From Hydractinia symbiolongicarpus (Eukaryota > Cnidaria > Hydrozoa > Anthoathecata > Hydractiniidae), in the NCBI RefSeq assembly GCF_029227915.1, contig NC_079877.1:2170001-2234000 (forward strand): a stretch of 64,000 nucleotides of DNA, written 5' to 3'. Each line of letters opens with the position of its first letter. Position 1 is the stretch's first letter. This document shows positions 1-14,136 of this stretch, piece by piece. The notes beneath the pieces are model-generated. The model searched no databases. It had not been told where the DNA came from and saw only the letters and a list, made by a program, of their open reading frames with translations. The position numbers and the translations under genes are program-made.

Positions 1-730
1 GTTACAACAGTTGCGTCACATATTCGTACCAAAATGTATTTAGTGATTTTCTTCGGATATTCCTAAGTTATATCGCTTTTAACAGTGAAACGATTGACTG
101 TGGGAATTATTTGAACTGATTCAGGACTGTGACCTTATAAATGTGATAATTGAAGCAAAAGGTCTCCAAGGAATAACATTCTTCTTGATTTGACATGATT
201 GCTGGAATTCGGCGATTACATTAGGCTCTGGATAGCCTTTTTTTAAAAATTTAGATAAATAAGTCATTTTTTACTGTGGGACCAATCCTAGCCGTTAGTT
301 CGCGCTGAAGAAATAGAGACAGCTTCAAAAAGTACATTTCATTGAGATTCTAACAGTGTCAATCCGTTTGAGTTACAACGGTTGGGTCACATATTCGTAC
401 CAACATGTATTAACGATGTTTTTCTGTTATTACTAGGTTGCATCGCTTCTAACAGTGAAAGGATTGACTGTGGGAATTATTTGAACTGATTCAGGACTGT
501 GACCTCATAAGTGTGATAAATGAGACAATTGGACTCCAAGAAAGAACATTCTTCTTAATTTGACATGATTGCCGGAACTCAGCAATTACACTGGACCCTG
601 TGGTAGCGATTCATTAAAAATTTAGATAAATAAGTCATTTTTACTGTGGGACCAATCCTAGCTGTTATCGCGCGCTGAAGAAATAGAGACAGTTTCAAAA
701 ACTACATTTTATTGACTTTCTAACCGTGTC
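1..730. repeat. Diverged edge monomers
   Basis: One partial monomer (1-360) and one full monomer (from 361). They carry private differences such as GTTAGTTCGCGCTG near 295, GGGTCACATA near 386 and a GTTATTACTAGG segment near 435. They do not match any of the block units to the right as closely as those units match each other, so they are either older or belong to a block lying outside the window. Confidence 0.8.
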
Positions 731-1102
731 AATCCGTTTGAGTTACAACGGTTGCGTCACATATTCGTACCAACATGTATTTAGCGAAAGTATTCGGATA
801 TTACTAGGTTGCATCGCTTTTAACTGGGAAACGTTTAACTGTGCGACTTAATTGAACTGATTTTGAACTTTGACCTTATAAATGTTATAAGTGAGACAAT
901 TGGACACCAAGAAATACCATTCTTCTTAATTTGACAAGATTGCTGGAACTCACCGATTACACAGGGCGCTGTGGTAACGCTTTATTAAAAATTAAGATAA
1001 ATAAGTCATTTTGTACTGTGGGACCAATCCTAGCCGTTATCGCGCGCTGAAGAAATGGAGACAGTTTCAAAAACTACATTTCAATGACTTTCTAACGGTG
1101 TC

Positions 1103-2220
1103 AATCCGTTTGAGTTAGAACGGTTGCGTCACATAATCGTACCAACATGTATTTAGTGATTTTCTTCCGATATTACTAAGTTGTATCGCTTTCAACAGAG
1201 AAACGATTGACTGTGGGACTTAATTGAACTGATTTTGGACTTTGATTTTATAAATATGATACATGAGTCATTTTAACTACAAGAAATGATATTCTTCTTA
1301 ATTTGACATGGTTGCTGGAACTCAGCGATTACACTGGGCGCTGTGGTAAGGCTTTATTTAAAAATTAAGATAAATAAGTCATTTTTTACTGCGTGACCAA
1401 TCCTAGCCGTTATCGCGCGCTGAAGAAATAGAGACAGTTTCTAAAACTAAATTTCTTTGATTTTCTAACGGTGTCAATCCGTTTGAGTTACAACCATTGC
1501 GTCACACATTCGTACCAACATGTATTTAGTGATTTTTTTCCGATATTACTAAGTTGTATCGCTTTCAACAGTGAAACGATTGACTGTGGGACTTTATTGA
1601 ACTGATTTTGGACTTTGACCTTATAAATCTGATAAATGAGTCATTTTGACTACAAGAAATGATATTCTTCTTAATTTGACATGATTGCTGGAACTCAGCG
1701 ATTACACTGGGCGCTGTGGTAAGGCCTTATTTAAAAATTAAGATAAATAAGTCATTTTTTATTGTGGGACCAATCCTAGCCGTTATCGCGCGCTGAAGAA
1801 AGAGAGACAGTTTCCAAAACTAAATTTCATTGATTTTCTAATGGTGTCAATCCGTTTGAGTTACAACGGTTGCGTCACACATTCGTACCAACATGTATTT
1901 AGTGATTTTTTTCCGATATTACTAAGTTGTATCGCTTTCAACAGTGAAACGATTGACTGTGGGACTTAAATTAACTGATTTTGGACTTTGACCTTATAAA
2001 TGTGATTAATGCGCCAATTGGTCTCCAAGGAATAACATTCTTTTTAATTTGACATGATTGCTGGAATTCAGCGGTTACATTAGGCTCTGCGGTAGCCCTT
2101 TATTTAAAAATTTAGATAAATAAGATTTCCTTACTGTGGGACCAATCCTGGCTGTTACCATGCGCTGAAGAAATAAAGACATTCTCAAAAACTACATTTC
2201 ATTGATTTTCTAACGGTGTC
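1103..2220. repeat. 1118-bp trimer, copy 1
   Basis: Three monomers (1103, 1476, 1849) that recur immediately at 2221, 2594 and 2967. Shared private marks include AACAGAGAAACG in the first, AGAAAGAGAGACAG in the second, and AATTAACTGATTTTGG with ATGCGCCAATTGG in the third. Only scattered single-base differences were seen, such as GAGTTAGAAC against GAGTTACAAC at the start. Confidence 0.9.
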
Positions 2221-3338
2221 AATCCGTTTGAGTTACAACGGTTGCGTCACATAATCGTACCAACATGTATTTAGTGATTTTCTTCCGATATTACTAAGTT
2301 GTATCGCTTTCAACAGAGAAACGATTGACTGTGGGACTTAACTGAACTGATTTTGGACTTTGACCTTATAAATATGATACATGAGTCATTTTAACTACAA
2401 GAAATGATATTTTTCTTAATTTGACATGGTTGCTGGAACTCAGCGATTACACTGGGCGCTGTGGTAAGGCTTTATTTAAAAATTAAGATAAATAAGTCAT
2501 TTTTTACTGCGGGACCAATCCTAGCCGTTATCGCGCGCTGAAGAAATAGAGACAGTTTCTAAAACTAAATTTCTTTGATTTTCTAACGGTGTCAATCCGT
2601 TTGAGTTACAACGATTGCGTCACACATTTGTACCAACATGTATTTAGTGATTTTTTTCCGATATTACTAAGTTGTATCGCTTTCAACAGTGAAACGATTG
2701 ACTGTGGGACTTAATTGAACTGATTTTGGACTTTGACCTTATAAATCTGATAAATGAGTCATTTTGACTACAAGAAATGATATTCTTCTTAATTTGACAT
2801 GATTGCTGGAACTCAGCGATTACACTGGGCGCTGTGGTAAGGCCTTATTTAAAAATTAAGATAAATAAGTCATTTTTTATTGTGGGACCAATCCTAGCCG
2901 TTATCGCGCGCTGAAGAAAGAGAGACAGTTTCCAAAACTAAATTTCATTGATTTTCTAATGGTGTCAATCCGTTTGAGTTACAACGGTTGCGTCACACAT
3001 TCGTACCAACATGTATTTAGTGATTTTTTTCCGATATTACTAAGTTGTATCGCTTTCAACAGTGAAACGATTGACTGTGGGACTTAAATTAACTGATTTT
3101 GGACTTTGACCTTATAAATGTGATTAATGCGCCAATTGGTCTCCAAGGAATAACATTCTTTTTAATTTGACATGATTGCTGGAATTCAGCGGTTACATTA
3201 GGCTCTGCGGTAGCCCTTTATTTAAAAATTTAGATAAATAAGATTTCCTTACTGTGGGACCAATCCTGGTCGTTACCATGCGCTGAAGAAATAAAGACAT
3301 TCTCAAAAACTACATTTCATTGATTTTCTAACGGTGTC
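2221..3338. repeat. 1118-bp trimer, copy 2
   Basis: Direct tandem copy of 1103-2220, with the same length and monomer order. The few differences, such as CACACATTTGTACC near 2621 where copy 1 has CACACATTCGTACC, point to a recent duplication followed by single substitutions, one of them a C-to-T at a CpG. Confidence 0.9.
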
Positions 3339-5946
3339 AATCCGTTTGAGTTACAACGGTTGCGTCACATATTCGTACCAACATGTATTTAGCGAAAGTA
3401 TTCGGATATTACTAGGTTGCATCGCTTTTAACTGGGAAACGTTTAACTGTGCGACTTAATTGAACTGATTTTGAACTCTGAACTTATAAATGTTATAAGT
3501 GAGACAATTGGACACCAAGAAATACCATTCTTCTTAATTTGACAAGATTGCTGGAACTCACCGATTACACAGGGCGCTGTGGTAACGCTTTATTAAAAAT
3601 TAAGATAAATAAGTCATTTTGTACTGTGGGACCAATCCTAGCTGTTATCGCGCGCTGAAGAAATAGAGACAGTTTCAAAAACTACATTTCAATGACTTTC
3701 TAACGGTGTCAATCCCTTTGACTTACAACGGTTGCGTCACATAATCGTACCAACATGTATTTAGTGATTTTCTTCCGATATTACTAAGTTGTATCGCTTT
3801 CAACAGAGAAACGATTGACTGTGGGACTTAATTGAACTGATTTTGGACTTTGACCTTATAAATATGATAAATGAGTCATTTTAACTACAAGAAATGATAT
3901 TCTTCTTAATTTGACATGATTGCTGGAACTCAGCGATTACACTGGGCGCTGTGGTAAGGCTTTATTTAAAAATTAAGATAAATAAGTCATTTTTTACTGC
4001 GGGACCAATCCTAGCCGTTATAGCGCGCTGAAGAAATAGAGACAGTTTCTAAAACTAAATTTCTTTGATTTTCTAACGGTGTCAATCCGTTTGAGTTACA
4101 ACGATTGCGTCACACATTCGTACCAACATGTATGTAGTGATTTTTTTCCGATACTACTAAGTTGTATCGCTTTCAACAGTGAAACGATTGACTGTGGGAC
4201 TTAATTGAACTGATTTTGGACTTTGACTTTATAAATGTGATAAATGAGTCATTTTGACTACAAGAAATGATATTCTACTTAATTTGACATGATTGCTGGA
4301 ACTCAGCGATTACACTGTGTGCTGTGGTAGGCCTTTATTTAAAAATTAAGATAAATAAGTCAATTTTTACTGTGGGACCAATCCTAGCCGTTATCGCGCG
4401 CTGAAGAAATAGAGACAGTTTCTAAAACTAAATTTCATTGATTTTCTAACGGTGTCAATCCGTTTGAGTTACAACGGTTGCGTCACACATTCGTATCAAC
4501 AAGTATTTAGTGATTTTTTTCCGATATTACTAAGTTGTATCGCTTTCAACAGTGAAACGATTGACTGTGGGACTTAATTAAACTGATTTTGGACTTTGAA
4601 CTTATAAATGTGTGAAATGAGTCATTTTGACTACAAGAAATGATATTCTTCTTAATTTGACATGATTGCCGGAACTCAGCGATTACACTGGACCCTGTGG
4701 TAGCGATTCATTTAAAAATTTAGATAAATAAGTCATTTTTACTGTGGGACCAATCCTAGCCGTTAGCGCGCGCTGAAGATATAGAGACAGTTTCAAAAAC
4801 TCCATTTCATTGACTTTCTAACGGTGTCAATCCGTTTGAGTTAGAACGGTTGCGTCACATAATCGTACCAACATGTATTTAGTGATTTCCTTCCGATAAT
4901 ACTAAGTTGTATCGCTTTCAACAGTGAAACGATTGACTGTGGGACTTGGTTGAACTGATTTTAGACTTTGACCTTATAAATGTGATAAATGAGTCATTTT
5001 GACTACAAGAAATGACATTCTTCTTAGTTTGACATGGTTGATGGAACTCACCGATTACACTGGGCGCTGTGGTAACGCTTTATTTAAAAATTTAGATAAA
5101 TAAGTCATTTTGTACTGTGGGACCAATCCTAGCCGTTAGCGCGCGCTAAAGATATAGAGACAGTTTCAAAAACTCCATTTCATTGACTTTCTAACGGTGT
5201 CAATCCGTTTGAGTTACAACGATTGCGTCACACATTCGTACCAACATGTATTTAGTGATTTTTTTCCGATATTACTAAGTTGTATCGCTTTCAACAGTGA
5301 AACGATTGACTGTGGGACTTAATTGAACTGATTTTGGACTTTGACCTTATAAATCTGATAAATGAGTCATTTTGACTACAAGAAATGATATTCTTCTTAA
5401 TTTGACATGATTGCTGGAACTCAGCGATTACACTGGGCGCTGTGGTAAGGCCTTATTTAAAAATTAGGATAAATAAGTCATTTTTTATTGTGGGACCAAT
5501 CCTAGCCGTTATCGCGCGCTGAAGAAAGAGAGACAGTTTCCAAAACTAAATTTCATTGATTTTCTAATGGTGTCAATCCGTTTGAGTTACAACGGTTGCG
5601 TCACACATTCGTACCAACATGTATTTAGTGATTTTTTTCCGATATTACTAAGTTGTATCGCTTTCAACAGTGAAACGATTGACTGTGGGACTTAAATTAA
5701 CTGATTTTGGACTTTGACCTTATAAATGTGATTAATGCGCCAATTGGTCTCCAAGGAATAACATTCTTTTTAATTTGACATGATTGCTGGAATTCAGCGG
5801 TTACATTAGGCTCTGCGGTAACCCTTTATTTAAAAATTTAGATAAATAAGATTTCCTTACTGTGGGACCAATCCTGGCCGTTACCATGCGCTGAAGAAAT
5901 AAAGACATTCTCAAAAACTACATTTCATTGATTTTCTAACGGTGTC
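3339..5946. repeat. 7-monomer higher-order unit, copy 2 (2608 bp)
   Basis: Monomer starts: 3339, 3711, 4084, 4457, 4829, 5202, 5575. Marks shared with copy 3 at the same offset include GTTTAACTGTGCGACTTAAT in monomer 1, TTTGACTTACAAC in monomer 2, ATGTATGTAGTG in monomer 3, GTATCAACAAG in monomer 4 and GCGCGCTAAAGAT at the end of monomer 5. Length equals copy 3 to the base. Confidence 0.93.
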
Positions 5947-8554
5947 AATCCGTTTGAGTTACAACGGTTGCGTCACATATTCGTACCAACATGTATTTAG
6001 CGAAAGTATTCGGATATTACTAGGTTGCATCGCTTTTAACTGGGAAACGTTTAACTGTGCGACTTAATTGAACTGATTTTGAACTCTGAACCTATAAATG
6101 TTATAAGTGAGACAATTGGACACCAAGAAATACCATTCTTCTTAATTTGACAAGATTGCTGGAACTCACCGATTACACAGGGCGCTGTGGTAACGCTTTA
6201 TTAAAAATTAAGATAAATAAGTCATTTTGTACTGTGGGACCAATCCTAGCTGTTATCGCGCGCTGAAGAAATAGAGACAGTTTCAAAAACTACATTTCAA
6301 TGACTTTCTAACGGTGTCAATCCGTTTGACTTACAACGGTTGCGTCACATAATCGTACCAACATGTATTTAGTGATTTTCTTCCGATATTACTAAGTTGT
6401 ATCGCTTTCAACAGAGAAACGATTGACTGTGGGACTTAATTGAACTGATTTTGGACTTTGACCTTATAAATATGATAAATGAGTCATTTTAACTACAAGA
6501 AATGATATTCTTCTTAATTTGACATGATTGCTGGAACTCAGCGATTACACTGGGCGCTGTGGTAAGGCTTTATTTAAAAATTAAGATAAATAAGTCATTT
6601 TTTACTGCGGGACCAATCCTAGCCGTTATAGCGCGCTGAAGAAATAGAGACAGTTTCTAAAACTAAATTTCTTTGATTTTCTAACGGTGTCAATCCGTTT
6701 GAGTTACAACGATTGCGTCACACATTCGTACCAACATGTATGTAGTGATTTTTTTCCGATACTACTAAGTTGTATCGCTTTCAACAGTGAAACGATTGAC
6801 TGTGGGACTTAATTGAACTGATTTTGGACTTTGACTTTATAAATGTGATAAATGAGTCATTTTGACTACAAGAAATGATATTCTTCTTAATTTGACATGA
6901 TTGCTGGAACTCAGCGATTACACTGTGTGCTGTGGTAGGGCTTTATTTAAAAATTAAGATAAATAAGTCAATTTTTACTGTGGGACCAATCCTAGCCGTT
7001 ATCGCGCGCTGAAGAAATAGAGACAGTTTCTAAAACTAAATTTCATTGATTTTCTAACGGTGTCAATCCGTTTGAGTTACAACGGTTGCGTCACACATTC
7101 GTATCAACAAGTATTTAGTGATTTTTTTCCGATATTACTAAGTTGTATCGCTTTCAACAGTGAACCGATTGACTGTGGGACTTAATTAAACTGATTTTGG
7201 ACTTTGACCTTATAAATGTGTGAAATGAGTCATTTTGACTACAAGAAATGATATTCTTCTTAATTTGACATGATTGCCGGAACTCAGCGATTACACTGGA
7301 CCCTGTGGTAGCGATTCATTTAAAAATTTAGATAAATAAGTCATTTTTACTGTGGGACCAATCCTAGCCGTTAGCGCGCGCTGAAGATATAGAGACAGTT
7401 TCAAAAACTCCATTTCATTGACTTTCTAACGGTGTCAATCCGTTTGAGTTAGAACGGTTGCGTCACATAATCGTACCAACATGTATTTAGTGATTTCCTT
7501 CCGATAATACTAAGTTGTATCGCTTTCAACAGTGAAACGATTGACTGTGGGACTTGGTTGAACTGATTTTAGACTTTGACCTTATAAATGTGATAAATGA
7601 GTCATTTTGACTACAAGAAATGACATTCTTCTTAGTTTGACATGGTTGATGGAACTCACCGATTACACTGGGCGCTGTAGTAACGCTTTATTTAAAAATT
7701 TAGATAAATAAGTCATTTTGTACTGTGGGACCAATCCTAGCCGTTAGCGCGCGCTAAAGATATAGAGACAGTTTCAAAAACTCCATTTCATTGACTTTCT
7801 AACGGTGTCAATCCGTTTGAGTTACAACGATTGCGTCACACATTCGTACCAACATGTATTTAGTGATTTTTTTCCGATAATACTAAGTTGTATCGCTTTC
7901 AACAGTGAAACGATTGACTGTGGGACTTAATTGAACTGATTTTGGACTTTGACCTTATAAATCTGATAAATGAGTCATTTTGACTACAAGAAATGATATT
8001 CTTCTTAATTTGACATGATTGCTGGAACTCAGCGATTACACTGGGCGCTGTGGTAAGGCCTTATTTAAAAATTAAGATAAATAAGTCATTTTTTATTGTG
8101 CGACCAATCCTAGCCGTTATCGCGCGCTGAAGAAAGAGAGACAGTTTCCAAAACTAAATTTCATTGATTTTCTAATGGTGTCAATCCGTTTGAGTTACAA
8201 CGGTTGCGTCACACATTCGTACCAACATGTATTTAGTGATTTTTTTCCGATATTACTAAGTTGTATCGCTTTCAACAGTGAAACGATTGACTGTGGGACT
8301 TAATTGAACTGATTTTGGACTTTGACCTTATAAATGTGATAAATGAGTCATTTTGCCTACAAGAAATGATATTCTTCTTAATTTGACATGATTGCTGGAA
8401 CTCAGCGATTACACTGACCATGTGGTAGCGATTCATTTAAAAATTAAGATAAATAAGTCATTTTTTACTGCGGGACCAATCCTAGCCGTTATAGCGCGCT
8501 GAAGAAATAGAGACAGTGTCTAAAACTAAATTTCTTTGATTTTCTAACGGTGTC
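5947..8554. repeat. 7-monomer higher-order unit, copy 3 (2608 bp)
   Basis: Monomer starts: 5947, 6319, 6692, 7065, 7437, 7810, 8183. It follows copy 2 in the same order for six monomers. In the last monomer (8183) the 3' half switches to another type (GCCTACAAG, CACTGACCATGTGG), after which the next monomer restarts as a monomer-3 type. The third copy therefore ended in an exchange rather than at a clean unit border. Confidence 0.9.
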
Positions 8555-10043
8555 AATCCGTTTGAGTTACAACGATTGCGTCACACATTCGTACCAACAT
8601 GTATGTAGTGATTTTTTTCCGATATTACTAAGTTGTATCGCTTTCAACAGTGAAACGATTGACTGTGGGACTTAATTGAACTGATTTTGGACTTTGACGT
8701 TATAAATGTGATAAATGAGTCATTTTGACTACAAGAAATGATATTCTTCTTAATTTGACATGATTGCTGGAACTCAGCGATTACACTGGGCGCTGTGGTA
8801 AGGCTTTATTCAAAAATTTAGATAAATAAGTCATTTTGTACTGTGGGACCAATCCTAGCCGTTAGCACGCGTTGAATAAATAAGAACAGTTTTAAAGACT
8901 ACATTTCATTGACTTTCTGACGTTATAAATCCATTTGAGTTACAACGGTTGCGTCACATATTCGTACCAACAAGTATTTAGTGATAATATTCGGATGTTA
9001 CTAGGTTGTATCGCTTTCAACAGTGAAACGATTGACTGTGGGACTTAATTGAACTGATTTTGGACTTTGACCTTATAAATCTGATAAATGAGTCATTTTG
9101 ACTACAAGAAATGATATTCTCCCTAATTTGACATGATTGCTGGAACTCAGCGATTACACTGGGCGCTGTGGTAAGGCCTTATTTAAAAATTAAGATAAAT
9201 AAGTCATTTTTTATTGTGGGACCAATCCTAGCCGTTATCGCGTGCTGAAGAAAGAGAGACAGTTTCCAAAACTAAATTTCATTGATTTTCTAATGGTGTC
9301 AATCCGTTTGAGTTACAACGGTTGCGTCACACATTCGTACCAACATGTATTTAGTGATTTTTTTCCGATATTACTAAGTTGTATCGCTTTCAACAGTGAA
9401 ACGATTGAGTGTGGGACTTAATTGAACTGATTTTGGACTTTGACCTTATAAATGTGATAAATGAGTCATTTTGATTACAAGAAATGATATTCTTCTTAAT
9501 ATGACATGATTGCTGGAACTCAGCGATTACACTGGGTGCTGTGGTAAAGCTTTATTTAAAAATTAAGATAAATAAGTCAATTTTTACTGTGGGACCAATC
9601 CTAGCCGTTATCGCGCGCTGAAGAAATAGAGACAGTTTCCAAAACTAAATTTCATTGATTTTCTAACGGTGTCAATCCGTTTGAGTTACAACGGTTGCGT
9701 CACACATTCGTACCAACAAGTATTTAGTGATTTTTTTCCGATATTACTAAGTTGTATCGCTTTCAACAGTGAAACGATTGACTGTGGGACTTAATTAAAC
9801 TGATTTTGGACTTTGACCTTATAAATGTGATAAATGAGTCATTTTGACTACAAGAAATGATATTCTTCTTAATTTGACATGATTGCCGGAACTCAGCGAT
9901 TACACTGGACCCTGTGGTAGCGATTCATTTAAAAATTAAGATAAATAAGTCATTTTTACTGTGGGACCAATCCTAGCCGTAAGCGCGCTGAAGATATAGA
10001 GACAGTTCCAAAAACTCCATTTCATTGACTTTCTAACGGTGTC
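8555..10043. repeat. Transitional monomers between the 7-mer and 11-mer blocks
   Basis: Starts: 8555, 8928, 9301, 9674. The first resembles the third 7-mer monomer (ATGTATGTAGTG). The second introduces the AAATCC variant of the landmark and GATAATATTCGGATG. The third and fourth resemble the sixth/seventh and fourth 7-mer types. The block mixes types from both sides. Confidence 0.8.
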
Positions 10044-13000
10044 AATCCGTTTGAGTTAGAACGGTTGCGTCACATAATCGTACCAACATGTATTTAGTGA
10101 TTTCCTTCCGATAATACTAAGTTGTATCGCTTTCAACAGTGAAACGATTGACTGTGGGACTTAGTTGAACTGATTTTAGACTTTGACCTTATAAATGTGA
10201 TAAATGAGTCATTTTGACTACAAGAAATGACATTCTTCTTAGTTTGACATAATTGCCGGAACTCAGCGATTACACTGGGCCCTGTGGTAGCGATTCATTT
10301 AAAAATTTAGATAAATAAGTCATTTTTACTGTGGGACTAATCCTAGCCGTTAGCGCGCTGAAGATATAGAGACAGTTTCAAAAACTCCATTTCATTGACT
10401 TTCTAACGGTGTCAATCCGTTTGAGTTAGAACGGTTGCGTCACATAATCGTACCAACATGTATTTAGTGATTTCCTTCCGATAATACTAAGTTGTATCGC
10501 TTTCAACAGTGAAACGATTGACTGTGGGACTTAGTTGAACTGATTTTAGACTTTGACCTTATAAATGTGATAAATGAGTCATTTTGACTACAAGAAATGA
10601 CATTCTTCTTAGTTTGACATGGTTGATGGAACTCACCGATTACACTGGGCGCTGTGGTAACGCTTTATTTAAAAATTTAGATAAATAAGTCATTTTGTAC
10701 TGTGGGACCAATCATAGCCGTTAGCACGCGCTGAATAAATAAGAACAGTTTCAAAGACTACATTTCATTGACTTTCTGACGGTATAAATCCGTTTGAGTT
10801 ACAACGGTTGCGTCACATATTCGTACCAACAAGTATTTAGTGATAATATTCGGATGTTACTAGGTTGTATCGCTTTCAACAGTGAAACGATTGACTGTGG
10901 GACTTATTTGAACTGATTTTGGACTTTTACCTTATAAATGTGATCAATGAGTCATTTTGACTACAAGAAATGATATTCTTCTTAATTTGACATGATTGCC
11001 AGAACTCAGCGATTACACTGGACCCTGTGGTAGCGATTCATTTAAAAATTAAGATAAATAAGTCATTTTTACTGTGGGACCAATCCTAGCCGTTAGCGCG
11101 CGCTGAAGATATAGAGACAGTTTCAAAAACTCCATTTCATTGACTTTCTAACGGTGTCAATCCGTTTGAGTTAGAACGGTTGCGTCATATAATCGTACCA
11201 ACATGTATTTAGTGATTTCCTTCCGATAATACTAAGTTGTATAGCTTTCAACAGTGAAACGATTGACTGTGAGACTTAGTTAAACTGATTTTAGACTTTG
11301 ACCTTATAAATGTGATAAATGAGTCATTTTGACTACAAGAAATGACATTCTTCTTAGTTTGACATGATTGATGGAACTCAACGATTACACTGGGCGCTGT
11401 GGTAACGCTTTATTTAAAAATTTAGATAAATAAGTCATTTTGTACTGTGGGACAAATCCTAGCCGTTATCGCGCGCTGAAGAAATAGAGACAGTTTCCAA
11501 AACTAAATTTCATTGATTTTCTAGCGGTGTCAATCCGTTTGAGTTACAACGGTTGCGTCACACATTCGTACCAACATGTATTTAGTTATTTTTTTCCGAT
11601 ATTACAAAGTTGTATCGCTTTCAACAGTGAAACGATTGACTGTGGGACTTAGTTGAACTGATTTTAGACTTTGACCTTATAAATGGGATAAATGAGTCAT
11701 TTTGACTACAAGAAATGACATTCTTCTTAGTTTGACATGATTGCCGGAACTCAGCGATTACACTGGACCCTGTGGTAGCGATTCATTTAAAAATTTATAT
11801 AAATAAGTCATTTTTACTGTGGGACCAATCCTAGCCGTTAGCGCGCGCTGAAGATATAGAGACAGTTTCAAAAACTCCATTTCATTGACTTTCTAACGGT
11901 GTCAATCCGTTTGAGTTAGAACGCTTGCGTCACATAATCGTACCAACATGTATTTTTAGTGATTTCCTTCCGATAATACTAAGTTGTATCGCTTTCAACA
12001 GTGAAACGATTGACTGTGGGACTTAGTTGAACTGATTTTAGACTTTGACCTTATAAATGTGATAAATGAGTCATTTTGACTACAAGAAATGACATTCTTC
12101 TTAGTTTGACATGATTGATGGAACTCAGCGATTACACTGGTCGCTGTGGTAGGGTTTGTTTAAGAGTTAAGATAAATAAGTCATTTATTACTGTGGAAAC
12201 AATCCTAGCCGTTATCGCACGACGAAGAAATAGAGACAGTTTCCAAAACTAAATTTCCTTGATTTTCTAACGGTGTCAATCCGTTTGAGTTACAACGGTT
12301 GCGTCACACATTCGTACCAACAATTATTTAGTGATTTTTTTCCGATATTACTAAGTTGTATCGCTTTCAACAGTGAAACGATTGACTGTGGGACTTAATT
12401 AAACTGATTTTGGACTTTGACCTTATATATGTGATAAATGAGTCATTTTGACTACAAGAAATGATATTCTTCTTAATTTGACATGATTGCCGGAACTCAG
12501 CGATTACACTGGACCCTGTGGTAGCGATTCATTTAAAAATTTAGATAAATAAGTCATTTTTACTGTGGGACCAATCCTAGCCGTTAGCGCGCGCTGAAGA
12601 TATAGAGACAGTTTCAAAAACTAAATTTCATTGTCTTTCTAACGGTGTCAATCCGTTTGAGTTAGAACGGTTGCGTCACATAATCGTACCAACATGTATT
12701 TAGTGATTTCCTTCCGATAATACTAAGTTGTATCGCTTTCAACAGTGAAACGATAGACTGTGGGACTTAGTTGAACTGATTTTAGACTTTGACCTTATAA
12801 ATGTGATAAATGAGTCATTTTGACTACAAGAATTGACATTCTTCTTAGTTTGACATGATTGCCGGAACTCAGCGATTACACTGGACTCTGTGGTAGCGAT
12901 TCATTTAAAAATTTAGATAAATAAGTCATTTTTACTGTGGGACCAATCCTAGCCGTTAGCGCGCGCTGAAGATATAGAGACAGTTTCAAAAACTCCATTT

Positions 13001-14136
13001 CATTGACTTTCTAACGGTGTCAATCCGTTTGAGTTAGAACGGTTGCGTCACATAATCGTACCAACGTGTATTTAGTGATTTCCTTCCGATAATACTAAGT
13101 TGTATCGCTTTCAACAGTGAAACGATTGAATGTGGGACTTAGTTGAACTGATTTTAGACTTTGACCTTATAAATGTGATAAATGAGTCATTTTGACTACA
13201 AGAAATGACATTCTTCTTAGTTTGACATGGTTGATGGAACTCACCGATTACACTGGGCGCTGTGGTAACGCTTTATTTAAAAATTTAGATAAATAAGTCA
13301 TTTTGTACTGTAGGACCAATCCCAGCCGTTAGCACGCGCTGGATAAGAAAGAACAGTTTCAAAGACTACATTTCATTGACTTTCTGACGGTATAAATCCG
13401 TTTGAGTTACAACGGTTGCGTCACATGTTCGTACCAACAAGTATTTAGTGATAATATTCGGATGTTACTAGGTTGTATCGCTTTCAACAGTGAAACGATT
13501 GACTGTGCGACTTAATTGAACTGCTTTTGGACTTTGACCTTATAAATGTTGTAAGTGAGACAATTGGACTCCAAGAAATAACATTCTTCTTAATTTGACA
13601 TAATTGCTGGAACTCAGCGATTACACTCGGCGCTGTGGTAACGGTTTATTTAAAAATTAAAATAAATAAGTCATTTTTACTGTGGGACCAATCCTAGCCG
13701 TTAGAGCGCGCTAAAGATATAGAGACAGTTTCAAAAACTCCATTTCATTGACTTTCTAACTGTGTCAATCCGTTTGAGTTAGAACGGTTGCGTCACATAA
13801 TCGTACCAACATGTATTTAGCGATTTCCTTCCGATAATACTAAGTTGTATCCCTTTTAACAGTGAAACGATTGACTGTGGGACTTAGTTGAACTGATTTT
13901 AGACTTTGACCTTATAAATGTGATAAATGAGTCATTTTGACTACAAGAAATGATATTCTTCTTAATTTGACATGATTGCCGGAACTCAGCGATTACACTG
14001 GACCCTGTGGTAGCGATTCATTTAAAAATTAAGATAAATAAGTCATTTTTACTGTGGGACCAATCCTAGCCGTAAGCGCGCTTAAGATATAGAGACAGTT
14101 TCAAAAACTCCATTTCATTGACTTTCTAACGGTGTC
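10044..14136. repeat. 11-monomer higher-order unit, copy 1 (4093 bp)
   Basis: Starts: 10044, 10414, 10787, 11159, 11532, 11904, 12278, 12650, 13022, 13395, 13767. The unit recurs 4093 bases later. Shared private marks include GTTTGACATAATTGCCGG, GATTTTAGACTTTTACC-like variants of the third monomer, TATAGCTTTC in the fourth, and TTTCTAGCGGTGTC at the end of the fourth. Several monomers are 370 bp because the CG core lacks one CG step. The three monomers from 11532 are the same types as B4, B5 and B6 of the 6-mer unit to the right. Confidence 0.9.

Larger units (their letters stand above)
731..3338. repeat. 7-monomer higher-order unit, copy 1 (2608 bp)
   Basis: Monomer starts: 731, 1103, 1476, 1849, 2221, 2594, 2967. 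The first monomer has the GCGAAAGTATTCGG variant seen again at 3339 and 5947, exactly 2608 and 5216 bases later, and the last two match the last two of copy 2. The middle differs from copies 2 and 3 because 1103-2220 and 2221-3338 are near-identical trimers, so a local trimer duplication appears to have replaced the original middle monomers. Confidence 0.8.

Noticed and set aside
731-8554. LTR retrotransposon or DNA transposon built from the direct repeats
   Set aside because: The long direct repeats are in-phase satellite multiples. There is no internal coding region, primer-binding site, polypurine tract or terminal inverted repeat.
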